Shown: positions 26,356 to 33,643 of the stretch, in pieces
How the letters are laid out: every line of letters starts with the position of its first letter
Position numbering within the stretch: position 1 is the stretch's first letter
Assembly (NCBI RefSeq): GCF_900177805.1
Contig: NZ_FXAX01000001.1
Span: 1-64,000 of the forward strand
Source of the DNA: Fibrobacter sp. UWB13
Lineage (GTDB): Bacteria; Fibrobacterota; Fibrobacteria; Fibrobacterales; Fibrobacteraceae
Direction of reading: 5' to 3'
DNA length: 64,000 bases
Program-made: the position numbers and the translations under genes
Notes under the pieces: generated by a model
Database searches by the model: none
Told to the model about the DNA's origin: nothing
The model's input: only the letters and a program-made list of their open reading frames with translations

Positions 26356-26895
26356 TTATTTCTTTTTGAGCTTCGCCTGGGTTTCTTTTGCCATCTTGCG
26401 GAGCTTGGACTGATTCATCGTGCGGTCCGACGTCGAGATCTTATCGACAAAGAGGTCGCCGTTGAGGTGGTCGCATTCGTGCTGGATACAGCGGGCGAAC
26501 AGACCTTCGCAGTTATGAATTTCCTGGGCTTCGCCATTGATGTCAAAGAAACGAACTGTCACGCGGTCCGGACGGACAACGTTGCAGAAAATTTCCGGGA
26601 GGGAGAGGCAGCCTTCGTCATAATCGACGTTCTTGGCATCCGGTTCAGCTTCCCATTCAGGGTTGAACATGATGTACGGACGCGGTTCCTCTTCGTCTGG
26701 AATGGCGGTGTCGATGACCACGAGACGGATGTTCTTGCCAATCTGCGGAGCGGCAAGGCCGCAGCCCGGAGCATCGTACATGGTTTCGAGCATATCTTTT
26801 GCGAGCTGGCGGAGTTCCGGCGTGATTTCGGTGATGGGTTCGCACTTTTTGCGAAGCACCGGGTCACCGTAAATTCTGATGGGGAGAATGGCCAT
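26356..26895 (-). CDS. def: Peptide deformylase
   Basis: Removes the N-formyl group from nascent proteins. The 179-residue product has all three family motifs: GCGLAAPQIG (about 44-53), EGCLSLPE (about 94-101) with the metal-binding cysteine, and QHECDHLNG (about 138-146) with the two histidine ligands and the catalytic glutamate. The C-terminus is a Lys-rich helix. It lies 2 bp behind yajC and 5 bp before the SpoIID-like gene in a compact minus-strand operon. No fmt gene follows, unlike the common def-fmt pair. Confidence 0.97.
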   Translation of the reverse strand: MAILPIRIYGDPVLRKKCEPITEITPELRQLAKDMLETMYDAPGCGLAAPQIGKNIRLVVIDTAIPDEEEPRPYIMFNPEWEAEPDAKNVDYDEGCLSLPEIFCNVVRPDRVTVRFFDINGEAQEIHNCEGLFARCIQHECDHLNGDLFVDKISTSDRTMNQSKLRKMAKETQAKLKKK

Positions 26896-26897
26896 GA

Positions 26898-27263
26898 TTA
26901 CTTCTTTTCTTCGACCTTAGCGGAAGTGTCGTTGTTGATGACGCGGAGGATGGCTGCCTTTTCGAATTCGATGGTGGAGGTGCCAGTGCGGAGCGTGATG
27001 ATGTTTTCTTCCATGCTAGCGATGGTGCCGATGATGCCTGCGGCGGTCATGACCTTGTCGCCCTTCTTGAGCTGCTTGCGCATTTCGTCCATCTGCTTCA
27101 TTTCCTTCTGCTTCGGGCGGATGAAGAAGAGCCACATCACCACAAAGAGGAGGATGAGCGGGAGGAAGCTAGCGAGAGCGCCCGGCTGTTCCGGCTGAGC
27201 TGCTGCGTCCTGAGCGAAAGCGGCGATGGAGGAAAGAGTCACGAGAAGTGCAGAGAGTTTCAT
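26898..27263 (-). CDS. yajC: Preprotein translocase accessory subunit YajC
   Basis: Small inner-membrane partner of SecDF. 121 residues: a signal-like N-terminus (MKLSALLVTLSSIAAFA), one membrane helix (about 31-49, LASFLPLILLFVVMWLFFI) followed by the family motif IRPKQKEMK, and a cytoplasmic domain with KKGDKVMTAAGIIGTIASM. The extra N-terminal signal-like segment is longer than in E. coli YajC. secD and secF are not adjacent; def follows at once. A TATCTTTG -10 element lies at 27299-27306. Confidence 0.95.
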   Translation of the reverse strand: MKLSALLVTLSSIAAFAQDAAAQPEQPGALASFLPLILLFVVMWLFFIRPKQKEMKQMDEMRKQLKKGDKVMTAAGIIGTIASMEENIITLRTGTSTIEFEKAAILRVINNDTSAKVEEKK

Positions 27264-27298
27264 AATAAACCTTGTAAAAGGGTGAATGTGTTACGTAA

Positions 27299-27306
27299 CA
27301 AAGATA
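27299..27306 (-). promoter_or_regulatory. TATCTTTG -10 element of the yajC operon
   Basis: On the minus strand TATCTTTG matches the TAnnTTTG element of FCB-group promoters. A heptad array of TTCTAAG type lies directly upstream (27319-27347), covering the -35 area. The arrangement is nearly identical upstream of ffh (35016-35062). Confidence 0.55.
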
Positions 27307-27482
27307 GTAATTTGGATTTTAGAACTTAGAACTTAGAGCTTAGAATTGCTGGCAATAATCGATACTTGAATTTTTTTTTCGTTTTACAAGAAGGCGATTC
27401 TCGACTGTCATCCCGGACTTGTTCCGGGACGGGAATGACATACAGTCTATTGACTAATGACCGATGACTACTGACCAGTAAT
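27307..27482. repeat. Two heptad arrays around a REP-like hairpin
   Basis: 27319-27347 holds AGAACTT-type 7-mers; 27440-27482 holds CTATTGA, CTAATGA, CCGATGA and CTACTGA in phase. Between them (27407-27439) is an inverted repeat GTCATCCCG...CGGGAATGAC. The second array enters the 3' end of the minus-strand gene at 27468 and supplies its stop codon. Confidence 0.65.
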
Positions 27483-28367
27483 TAATTTCTTATCGAGCAA
27501 TGGATAAATGCGGTTGAGTTCGAGCAGGTTTAGGAGCCTGTCGAAGTTGGCGCAATATTTTTCTTTGGGTAGCTCTTTGAGGAGCTGCTTTTGCAAAAGC
27601 GTTTCGAGGTTGCGCGGGGTGAGGCTCATCCCGTGCATAGTGCGCTTGGTCTGCGCAATCAAATCGCTGGTATTTACGGCAACGAGACCGTCGGACTGGA
27701 GCTCGCCTTTGTCGCAGGCAGCTTTCACGAATGCGGTGAGGATTGCCTGGTCGGTAAGCGAAAGAATGTTCGGCGATGTGCTCTTGTAAATGGCGCGATG
27801 GCGGAGCGTTTCGTAGAGAATCTTGATCAGCGGCTTGTTCTCTACCGATACGGATTCCGATTGCAGACGGACTAGCTTGAAGTCCTGTAAAATGATTAAT
27901 AGTTTGTATGTACCGAACGCAGAAAGCTTTGAAAAATGAGCAATCTCGTGTTGTAGTGCATCTAAACTAATATTTTTTGCGGGCACCCTCGAAAGTACAA
28001 ACAACAGCGACGGGAACGTTGTAATCAAGTCGCTCTTACGCTTGTTCTCTTGCGCAATGTGGTTGCGTTGCGTGAGGAATGCGAGGATGGACTTGAGCCA
28101 GATGGGCTGTTCCTTCATCGTGTCGTGCAAGGCGCTTTGCGGAATGACTTCGAGTTCGCAGTCTTCTTCGGCGCAGACCGTGTAATCCATGGGTTCGCCT
28201 GCGATGAGACTGAGTTCACCAAACGTGGATCCGGGACCCAAATTCAGAACTTGCGTGCCGTTTTGCTCGTCTTTAGAAGTCGCGGTAAGCGTACCGCTTT
28301 TGACGATGTAAAAGGAATGGGTGAGGTCGCCTTGCTGGCAGAGTTTTTCGCCTTCTCTCAAAATCAT
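27468..28367 (-). CDS. Cyclic-nucleotide-binding domain protein, paralogue 1
   Basis: 299 residues. The first 110 form a cNMP-binding (CAP-ED) domain: FYIVKSGTLTATSKDEQ, GPGSTFGELSLIAGEPMDYTV (about 45-65), where GELSLI is the phosphate-binding-cassette region, although the usual Arg of the PRxAxV motif is replaced (PMDYTV). The remainder is helical with winged-helix-like segments, without a clear CRP HTH. Segments align with the upstream neighbour (QPIWLKSILAFL here, LPVWLLAAIKAI there), so the two are paralogues. Loss of the Arg suggests altered or no cyclic-nucleotide binding. The stop codon lies inside a heptad array. The start overlaps the neighbour's stop (ATGA). Confidence 0.78.
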   Translation of the reverse strand: MILREGEKLCQQGDLTHSFYIVKSGTLTATSKDEQNGTQVLNLGPGSTFGELSLIAGEPMDYTVCAEEDCELEVIPQSALHDTMKEQPIWLKSILAFLTQRNHIAQENKRKSDLITTFPSLLFVLSRVPAKNISLDALQHEIAHFSKLSAFGTYKLLIILQDFKLVRLQSESVSVENKPLIKILYETLRHRAIYKSTSPNILSLTDQAILTAFVKAACDKGELQSDGLVAVNTSDLIAQTKRTMHGMSLTPRNLETLLQKQLLKELPKEKYCANFDRLLNLLELNRIYPLLDKKLITGQ

Positions 28368-29272
28368 TTGACCGTCCCCTTGAGATTTGGCTCGTACTGC
28401 AATGATAATAAATAGTAATTTACTTTATCTGTATTAAGCGCAAAAAGATTGTTCTCTTTTTCGCTGAACCATTCAAATTGCTGCATCTGGAGCCAGTCTG
28501 CAACGCTGACTTCAAGGTGGTGTTCCTTGAATAAATTTATCCATGCAGAGCCGTCCATGGTCGTTTCGGGGGCGAGTGTCGATAGCCAGACGAGGCTTCT
28601 CTTTTGCTGGAGTGTGAGCTTGAACGGAAGCCACGGAAGTTCAAGTTCTTGCGTCTTGAGGTAATCCGCAAAAATTTCGAGAAGGCGCGGGTCCGGGACG
28701 GTAAGCGTTGAGCCGTTGGCTTGCTGGATAAGCATCTTGCGGCGGATCAGCGTCTTTAGAGCTTCGTTTGCTGCGGGGAACGGCGTCTTGGTAAGCCACG
28801 AGAATTCTTGCAACAGCAACTGCTTTTGCAAAATTTCGTCTTTGCTGTAGAATTTGCAGAAAGAGGCGAGGCTTTCGAGCGGATTTTCCGTCTTTGCTGC
28901 GCGGATGGACTCGTTGATGCGGCGCGTTTTGGCCGAAATCGCCTTGATAGCGGCCAAAAGCCAGACGGGGAGCGCCTTTAGCTCGGATTCCATGCACTCG
29001 TCATTGATAATGGTGATGGTGGAATCGGTGGTCGCCTGGAAAATATAGCGTACGGGTTCGCGTTCAAGCAGGGCGCCTACGCCTACGAGATTTCCGGGAT
29101 GGATCTTGAAAACGACCTTGTTGTTCGCTTTAGGGTCGAGTGCGACAAGCTCACCTTCGTTCAAAAGGATGATTTTCTTGTCTTCGTCCTCTGGTGAGGA
29201 TACAACAAAACCCGCCTTCACGCGGAGTCGCGTGGGCGGGATAAGTCTTGGTTGCGAATTCCCCGTAATCAT
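28364..29272 (-). CDS. Cyclic-nucleotide-binding-like protein, paralogue 2
   Basis: 302 residues, same architecture as the following gene: an N-terminal beta-roll (LNEGELVALDPKANNKVVFK; HPGNLVGVGALLEREPVRYI) whose phosphate-binding cassette is degenerate, then a helical C-terminal part with winged-helix-like pieces. The order and the 4-bp overlap (ATGA) imply that both proteins are made together and may form a heteromer. I would call it a degenerate CAP-ED domain; a transcription factor role is possible but no HTH is obvious. Confidence 0.68.
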   Translation of the reverse strand: MITGNSQPRLIPPTRLRVKAGFVVSSPEDEDKKIILLNEGELVALDPKANNKVVFKIHPGNLVGVGALLEREPVRYIFQATTDSTITIINDECMESELKALPVWLLAAIKAISAKTRRINESIRAAKTENPLESLASFCKFYSKDEILQKQLLLQEFSWLTKTPFPAANEALKTLIRRKMLIQQANGSTLTVPDPRLLEIFADYLKTQELELPWLPFKLTLQQKRSLVWLSTLAPETTMDGSAWINLFKEHHLEVSVADWLQMQQFEWFSEKENNLFALNTDKVNYYLLSLQYEPNLKGTVK

Positions 29273-29303
29273 CGGGAAATAACCGCCTTCGAAGTCCGGC
29301 TAA

Positions 29304-29651
29304 TTAAGCCTGGCGTTCTTCGATACGTGCAGCCTTACCGCGGAGGTCGCGCATGTAGTAAATGCGAGCCTGGTGAACCTTACCGGAGCGTTCGACAACG
29401 ATGGAGTCGATGCGCGGGGAGTTGACCGGGAAGATACGTTCGACAGCGACTGCACCGGACATCTTGCGGACCGTGATGGACTTGCCGATGCCAGAGTTCT
29501 TCTGCTGAATAACGACGCCCTTGAACGGCTGGATACGTTCCTTGGTACCTTCGATAACCTTGACGTTAACGGTAACGGTATCGCCAGCACGGAATTCCGG
29601 AAGGTCGGTCTTCAAATTTTCGTTTTGGATTGCTTCAATGTTCAGGGACAT
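29304..29651 (-). CDS. rplS: 50S ribosomal protein L19
   Basis: 115 residues from ATG 29651 ([20 protein letters not shown]); the longer frame to 29681 would overlap trmD and has no support. Motifs: [20 protein letters not shown], the [19 protein letters not shown] core, and [20 protein letters not shown]; all are typical of L19, which sits at the 30S-50S interface. It ends the rpsP-rimM-trmD-rplS order. A TACATTTG box inside the trmD end (29679-29686) may give it an extra promoter. Confidence 0.97.
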   Translation of the reverse strand: MSLNIEAIQNENLKTDLPEFRAGDTVTVNVKVIEGTKERIQPFKGVVIQQKNSGIGKSITVRKMSGAVAVERIFPVNSPRIDSIVVERSGKVHQARIYYMRDLRGKAARIEERQA

Positions 29652-29667
29652 AATGTGTACCTCGTTA

Positions 29668-30372
29668 TTATTTGTCGCCAAATGTAGTATTTATTTCAAG
29701 ATTTTTAAAGATGTCGGGGCGTCTTTCTTGCGTTCTTTTTAACGATTCTTGACGTCTCCACTCTGAAATGTTCTTGTGATGACCGGAAAGTAGCACCTCA
29801 GGCACCTTTTTTCCTTCGAATTCTTCGGGGCGGGTGTAGACAGGCCAGCCCAAAACGCCTTGTGCGAAGGAGTCCGTTTCACCGGATTCCTTGTGGCCCA
29901 GAGCCCCGTCCAGCAGTCGCACTACGGCGTCCGTGACGAGCATCGCCGGAAGTTCGCCTCCGCTCACGACGAAGTCCCCGATGGAAATTTCCATGTCGAC
30001 CTCGGTCTGGCGGATGCGGTCATCGATTCCCTTGTAGTGTCCGCAGACAAGTACAAGGTGGTTTTCTTGAGAGAGTTCTTTGGCAATCTTGTGTGTGAAG
30101 GGGACGCCATCTGCCGTGAGGTAGATGACTTTTCCGCCATCTTCCTTGACTCCCGTGCTGCGAATGGCCTTCGCAAGCGGTTCGGGACGGAGTACCATGC
30201 CCGGTTCGCCACCGTACGGAACATCGTCCACCTGCCCGTAGGCGTTGATGGCGAAGTCTCGCAGATAGACTGTATTGAACTCAAACAAGCCTTTTGCCTG
30301 TGCGCGGCCCATGATTGAACTTTTCATCGGCGCGAACATTTCGGGGAAGATGGTGATGCAGTCGATCTTCAT
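29668..30372 (-). CDS. trmD: tRNA (guanine37-N1)-methyltransferase
   Basis: Methylates G37 of tRNAs reading CNN/CGG codons, preventing frameshifts. 234 residues from ATG 30372. Knot-fold motifs: [30 protein letters not shown] (about 50-66), [14 protein letters not shown] (about 107-120), [17 protein letters not shown], and the C-terminal [19 protein letters not shown] with [10 protein letters not shown]. Its start overlaps the rimM stop as ATGA, so the two are translationally coupled. rplS follows 16 bp later. Confidence 0.97.
   Translation of the reverse strand: MKIDCITIFPEMFAPMKSSIMGRAQAKGLFEFNTVYLRDFAINAYGQVDDVPYGGEPGMVLRPEPLAKAIRSTGVKEDGGKVIYLTADGVPFTHKIAKELSQENHLVLVCGHYKGIDDRIRQTEVDMEISIGDFVVSGGELPAMLVTDAVVRLLDGALGHKESGETDSFAQGVLGWPVYTRPEEFEGKKVPEVLLSGHHKNISEWRRQESLKRTQERRPDIFKNLEINTTFGDK
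29679..29686 (-). promoter_or_regulatory. TACATTTG -10-like element before rplS
   Basis: Matches TAnnTTTG on the minus strand, 28 bp upstream of the rplS ATG and inside the last codons of trmD. It could boost L19 transcription independently of the upstream operon. Confidence 0.45.
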
Positions 30373-30923
30373 CGTTCCTCCGGGCAAACGGATTTTAAAT
30401 AGTCGCTATCACAAACAATGAACTTTTCTTCGTCGTTGATTTCCTTGACGCAATCGTCAATCCAAGGGGCGAGGATGGACTTGCTGCTGAATTCGGATTG
30501 TGCGGCAAGGTCGAACTTGATGAGGAACGCATCGACCGTCATCAGTTCTTGCACTTCGATGACTTCGCCGACGTCGCGACCGTCTTCGGTGTGGACGCGG
30601 AAACCTTCCAGGTCGTCAAGATAGTATTCGCCTTCGGGGAGCGGGAGACGTTCGGATTCGGGAATCATGACGTCGCCATTGACGAGCGGGGAGAGTGCTT
30701 CTGGAGTGTCGAAACCCTTGAATTTCAAAAGCCAGAGGTTGTTTGCCTGCTTGGCATCTTCGAGGGTGAGTTCCAAAACTTCGCCATTCCTCTTTTGAAC
30801 GCGCACGTCTTTAAGGCTCTTGCAGCGAGTCAGGTCGTGGGTCAGGGGCATCGCTTTGATGTAGCCTTTGACGCCATGCGCACGCATGAGCTGGCAGACG
30901 GTGATGAATTCTTGAGAGTCCAT
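30369..30923 (-). CDS. rimM: 16S rRNA processing protein RimM
   Basis: Ribosome maturation factor that binds S19 in 30S assembly. 184 residues: RimM N-terminal domain (VCQLMRAHGVKGYIKAMPLT, about 9-28; LPEGEYYLDDLEGF about 94-107) and PRC-barrel C-terminal half (GEVIEVQELMTVDAFLIK, then APWIDDCVKEIND). Position between rpsP and trmD fits. A heptad element plus a terminator (31057-31086) lies between rpsP and this gene, so its transcription may be reduced or start anew. Confidence 0.95.
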   Translation of the reverse strand: MDSQEFITVCQLMRAHGVKGYIKAMPLTHDLTRCKSLKDVRVQKRNGEVLELTLEDAKQANNLWLLKFKGFDTPEALSPLVNGDVMIPESERLPLPEGEYYLDDLEGFRVHTEDGRDVGEVIEVQELMTVDAFLIKFDLAAQSEFSSKSILAPWIDDCVKEINDEEKFIVCDSDYLKSVCPEER

Positions 30924-30954
30924 TTTAGAAGAAAGACGAGAGGTATTGTTTGTG

Positions 30955-31053
30955 CTTGGTTATTAGTTGTTAGTCATTGGTCATTAGTTGAAGTTTGACA
31001 CCTGCGGTGCGTTTTATAACTAAAAGCTAATGACTGTTGACTGCTGACTAGCA
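30955..31053. repeat. Heptad-repeat element with facing arms inside the rpsP-rimM gap
   Basis: Left arm (30958-30991) is a run of GTTATTA/GTCATTG-type 7-mers; right arm (about 31018-31053) has TAATGAC/TACTGAC-type 7-mers; the centre has CACCTGCGGTGCG. It splits an otherwise tightly packed ribosomal operon. Confidence 0.7.
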
Positions 31054-31056
31054 AGA

Positions 31057-31086
31057 AAAAAAAGTCCCGTGCATGCGGCACGAGAC
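31057..31086 (-). terminator. Terminator hairpin after rpsP
   Basis: On the minus strand the stem GTCTCGTGC / GCACGGGAC (one mismatch) with a short loop is followed by a run of eight T. It sits 19 bp after the rpsP stop and before rimM, implying at least partial termination in the operon. Confidence 0.85.
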
Positions 31087-31104
31087 TCTTTATTAAAGGC
31101 GTAA

Positions 31105-31518
31105 TTAAGCCTGTGCTTCTTCAGCGGCCGGAGCTTCAGCAGCTGCCTTGGCAGCCTTTTCAGCTTCGAGGCGAGCCTGAGCCTTCGGGCTCAACTTGCG
31201 CTGCTTGGACTTGATTTCGCGAGCGACCGGAGCCTTGCCTTCGATAGAGCGGTTGGCCTTGAGGTCGTGGAACAAGTCAGAAATGCCTGTCTTCTTGAGG
31301 AGAGACTTGACAGTGTCAGACGGCTGTGCACCGACGGAGAGCCACTTGAGGACCTTTTCCTGTTCGAAGCGGATTTCCGGCTGCTTGAGGTTCGGGTTGA
31401 AGAAACCGACCTGTTCGATAAAGCTATCGTCGCGAGCCTTGCGGTTGTCGATGACGACGATGCGGTAGATCGGGTTGTGACGCTTGCCGAAGCGGGCGAG
31501 ACGAATAACAGTTGCCAT
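31105..31518 (-). CDS. rpsP: 30S ribosomal protein S16 with Ala-rich C-terminal extension
   Basis: 137 residues from ATG 31518, preceded by AAAGAGGT. S16 core: MATVIRLARFGKRHNPIYRI, VVIDNRKARDDSFIEQVGFF, and QPSDTVKSLLKKTG. The core ends near residue 85; the remaining 50 residues are Lys-rich then Ala/Glu-rich (AKAAAEAPAAEEAQA), a tail longer than in E. coli S16 (82 residues) but seen in several FCB-group species. A TATATTTG promoter box is at 31576-31583. Confidence 0.97.
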   Translation of the reverse strand: MATVIRLARFGKRHNPIYRIVVIDNRKARDDSFIEQVGFFNPNLKQPEIRFEQEKVLKWLSVGAQPSDTVKSLLKKTGISDLFHDLKANRSIEGKAPVAREIKSKQRKLSPKAQARLEAEKAAKAAAEAPAAEEAQA

Positions 31519-31575
31519 TTTATACCTCTTTATGGGGTTTTTCCCGAAATTTCGGGGTTTTAGTTCTTTTGATGC

Positions 31576-31583
31576 CAAATATA
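31576..31583 (-). promoter_or_regulatory. TATATTTG -10 element of rpsP
   Basis: Matches the TAnnTTTG element on the minus strand; followed by GGCATC and a leader of about 50 nt to the rpsP ATG. Confidence 0.6.
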
Positions 31584-31675
31584 GCAAACTTGCTTTTGTG
31601 TGTAAAGGACGGCAATGAAAAAAAATCCGTCCTTTTCTTATAAATTAATTTGTTGGGCGGTGCAAAAATCTATAA

Positions 31676-31714
31676 AAATGCCGAAATTCATTCAAAAACG
31701 CCAAATTTGAGCCG
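31676..31714 (+). repeat. Direct half-site pair shared with the spoVG promoter region
   Basis: AAAATGCCGAAATTC and AAAACGCCAAATTTG contain GCCGAAATT and GCCAAATTT with the GCC triplets 20 bp apart, matching 13147-13184 in sequence and spacing. It lies about 130 bp before the diguanylate cyclase start. Confidence 0.5.
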
Positions 31715-31841
31715 GCGGATTACCTATGTGTGATATACTTCAAACTTCTTACAATCTGTGGCTGAATTCCAGTTGTTTTTCGATTTTCTCCCCAAATAAA
31801 GAGTTATATTAAGTATGTATAGTGATTTGAGGGGCCATTCT

Positions 31842-33629
31842 ATGGATATGCAATTGACTTTTGAAGATGTTGCATCTGCACTTTCACTTGATTACGAGTG
31901 CGTATTCTTTGTCGATAACGAGACTAATCAGTATGCTTTGTTTGCATTTCGAGGCAAGCATACCAAGCTAGAACTAACCGATACGCGAGATTTTTGGGCG
32001 GATACGAAGGTCAATATGGAAGCCGTCGTCTATCCCGAAGACAAACAGTCGTTCTCGGAGCATATCAACCGCGAAACGCTCTTGAAAGCGATTCAAGACG
32101 ATAACGTTTTTAATTTCAAGTACCGTCTGCTGGTGGAAGGGGAACCCGTCTGGTTCCAGATGAAGGCTGTCCTTGGCCGTTCGCAGGGGCGGGAATATTT
32201 GATTATCGGTGTGAACAACATTGACAAGCAAGAACGTGAACGATTGGAACTAGAGCAGAAGGCGTCTAAGAGCAAGACTTATGGTCAGATTGTGATGGCG
32301 CTTGCCGAGCGCTTCGATGCTTTGTACATGGTGGACCTCACTACGGAACACTTTGTGCAGTACAGGAGCGAACGCGTGTTCGAGGAATTGAGCATTGCGC
32401 TTGAAGGCGATGATTTCTTCATCCAGTTGAAGAAGGATGCAAAACAAGTTATCTATAAGGATGATTTTGCGTTGCTCACGGAATCTCTCACGAGAGATAA
32501 TTTGTTGAAAGAATTGGACGAGTATGGCGTCTTTACGCTGACGTATCGCCTGAATACGCCGAAAGGACCTGTGTATGTAAAGCTCATGGCGGTATATGCC
32601 GACAAACAGCATATTATTATCAGCGTTACCAATGTCGATGCGATGGTGCGTCGCGAGCAGGAACTCAAGAAACAGGCGACCAAGAGCGAACTCTACGGGC
32701 AAATTGTGATGGCGCTTGCTGAGCGCTATGATGCCTTGTACATGGTGGATTTGGTGACAGACCATTTTGCACAGTACAAGAGTGAACGCTTGTTCTGCGA
32801 GTTGAGCATTACGGTTGAAGGCGATGACTTCTTCAATCAGCTGAAGAAGGATGCCATGCAGGTCATCTATAGTGAAGATATTCCTTTGATTACTGCCGCT
32901 TTAGAGCGAGAAGCTTTCTTGCGTGAACTCGATGAACATGGTGTGTTCTCGATGACGTACCGACTGAATAGCCCCAATGGTCCGATGTACGTGAATTTGG
33001 TGGCTGTCTATGCCGACAAGAATCATGTCGTTATCAGCGTGACCAACGTGGATGCGCAGGTGCGCCGTGAACAGAAAATCAGGGAAGAGGCGAGTGCCAA
33101 TTATGAAAAGGCTCGCCACGATGATTTGACCGGCATCAGGAACAAGAACGCTTACGGTGAATTTGAAAAGAAATTGGATCAGCAAATCAAGTGCGGTAAG
33201 GATATTGAATTTGCGATTGCTCTCTGTGACGTGAACGGTCTCAAGACTGTAAACGACACGCAGGGACACAAGACGGGTGATATATACATTAGGGATGCTG
33301 CTAAGCTTATTTGCGAAACCTTTAAGCATAGCCCCGTATTCCGCGTGGGCGGTGATGAATTTGTTGTAGTTTTGCGTGGGTCTGATTTCACTAACCGCGA
33401 AGAGCTTTCACAGCAATTTTATGAAACCGTAAAGCGCAATGCCGAAGAAGACAAGGTTATTGTGGCTTGCGGCATTTCCGTGTACGACAAGGCTCACGAC
33501 AAAAATACAGCCGCAGTCTTTGAACGCGCCGACGCCATGATGTACAGGAACAAGATGTCCCTCAAGGGCGGGCGCGACGAAATCATCAACACGATTATCA
33601 GAACCATCGGCGCGAGAATGAATATCTAG
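31842..33629 (+). CDS. Diguanylate cyclase with three tandem PAS-like sensor repeats
   Basis: Makes cyclic di-GMP from two GTP. 595 residues from ATG 31842, chosen over ATG 31815 because GAGGGG lies 8-13 nt before it and the TATATT box at 31805-31810 would start transcription past 31815. N-terminal part: three repeats of about 140 residues; repeats 2 and 3 are nearly identical (YGQIVMALAERFDALYMVDL and YGQIVMALAERYDALYMVDL) and repeat 1 is diverged. C-terminal GGDEF domain (about 430-585) with an intact GGDEF at 503-507 and DDLTGIRNKNAY. No RxxD inhibitory site precedes GGDEF. No membrane helix: a soluble sensor enzyme. It sits on the opposite strand between ffh and rpsP. Confidence 0.93.
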   Translation: MDMQLTFEDVASALSLDYECVFFVDNETNQYALFAFRGKHTKLELTDTRDFWADTKVNMEAVVYPEDKQSFSEHINRETLLKAIQDDNVFNFKYRLLVEGEPVWFQMKAVLGRSQGREYLIIGVNNIDKQERERLELEQKASKSKTYGQIVMALAERFDALYMVDLTTEHFVQYRSERVFEELSIALEGDDFFIQLKKDAKQVIYKDDFALLTESLTRDNLLKELDEYGVFTLTYRLNTPKGPVYVKLMAVYADKQHIIISVTNVDAMVRREQELKKQATKSELYGQIVMALAERYDALYMVDLVTDHFAQYKSERLFCELSITVEGDDFFNQLKKDAMQVIYSEDIPLITAALEREAFLRELDEHGVFSMTYRLNSPNGPMYVNLVAVYADKNHVVISVTNVDAQVRREQKIREEASANYEKARHDDLTGIRNKNAYGEFEKKLDQQIKCGKDIEFAIALCDVNGLKTVNDTQGHKTGDIYIRDAAKLICETFKHSPVFRVGGDEFVVVLRGSDFTNREELSQQFYETVKRNAEEDKVIVACGISVYDKAHDKNTAAVFERADAMMYRNKMSLKGGRDEIINTIIRTIGARMNI

Positions 33630-33643
33630 CGCCGAGCGTTCGA

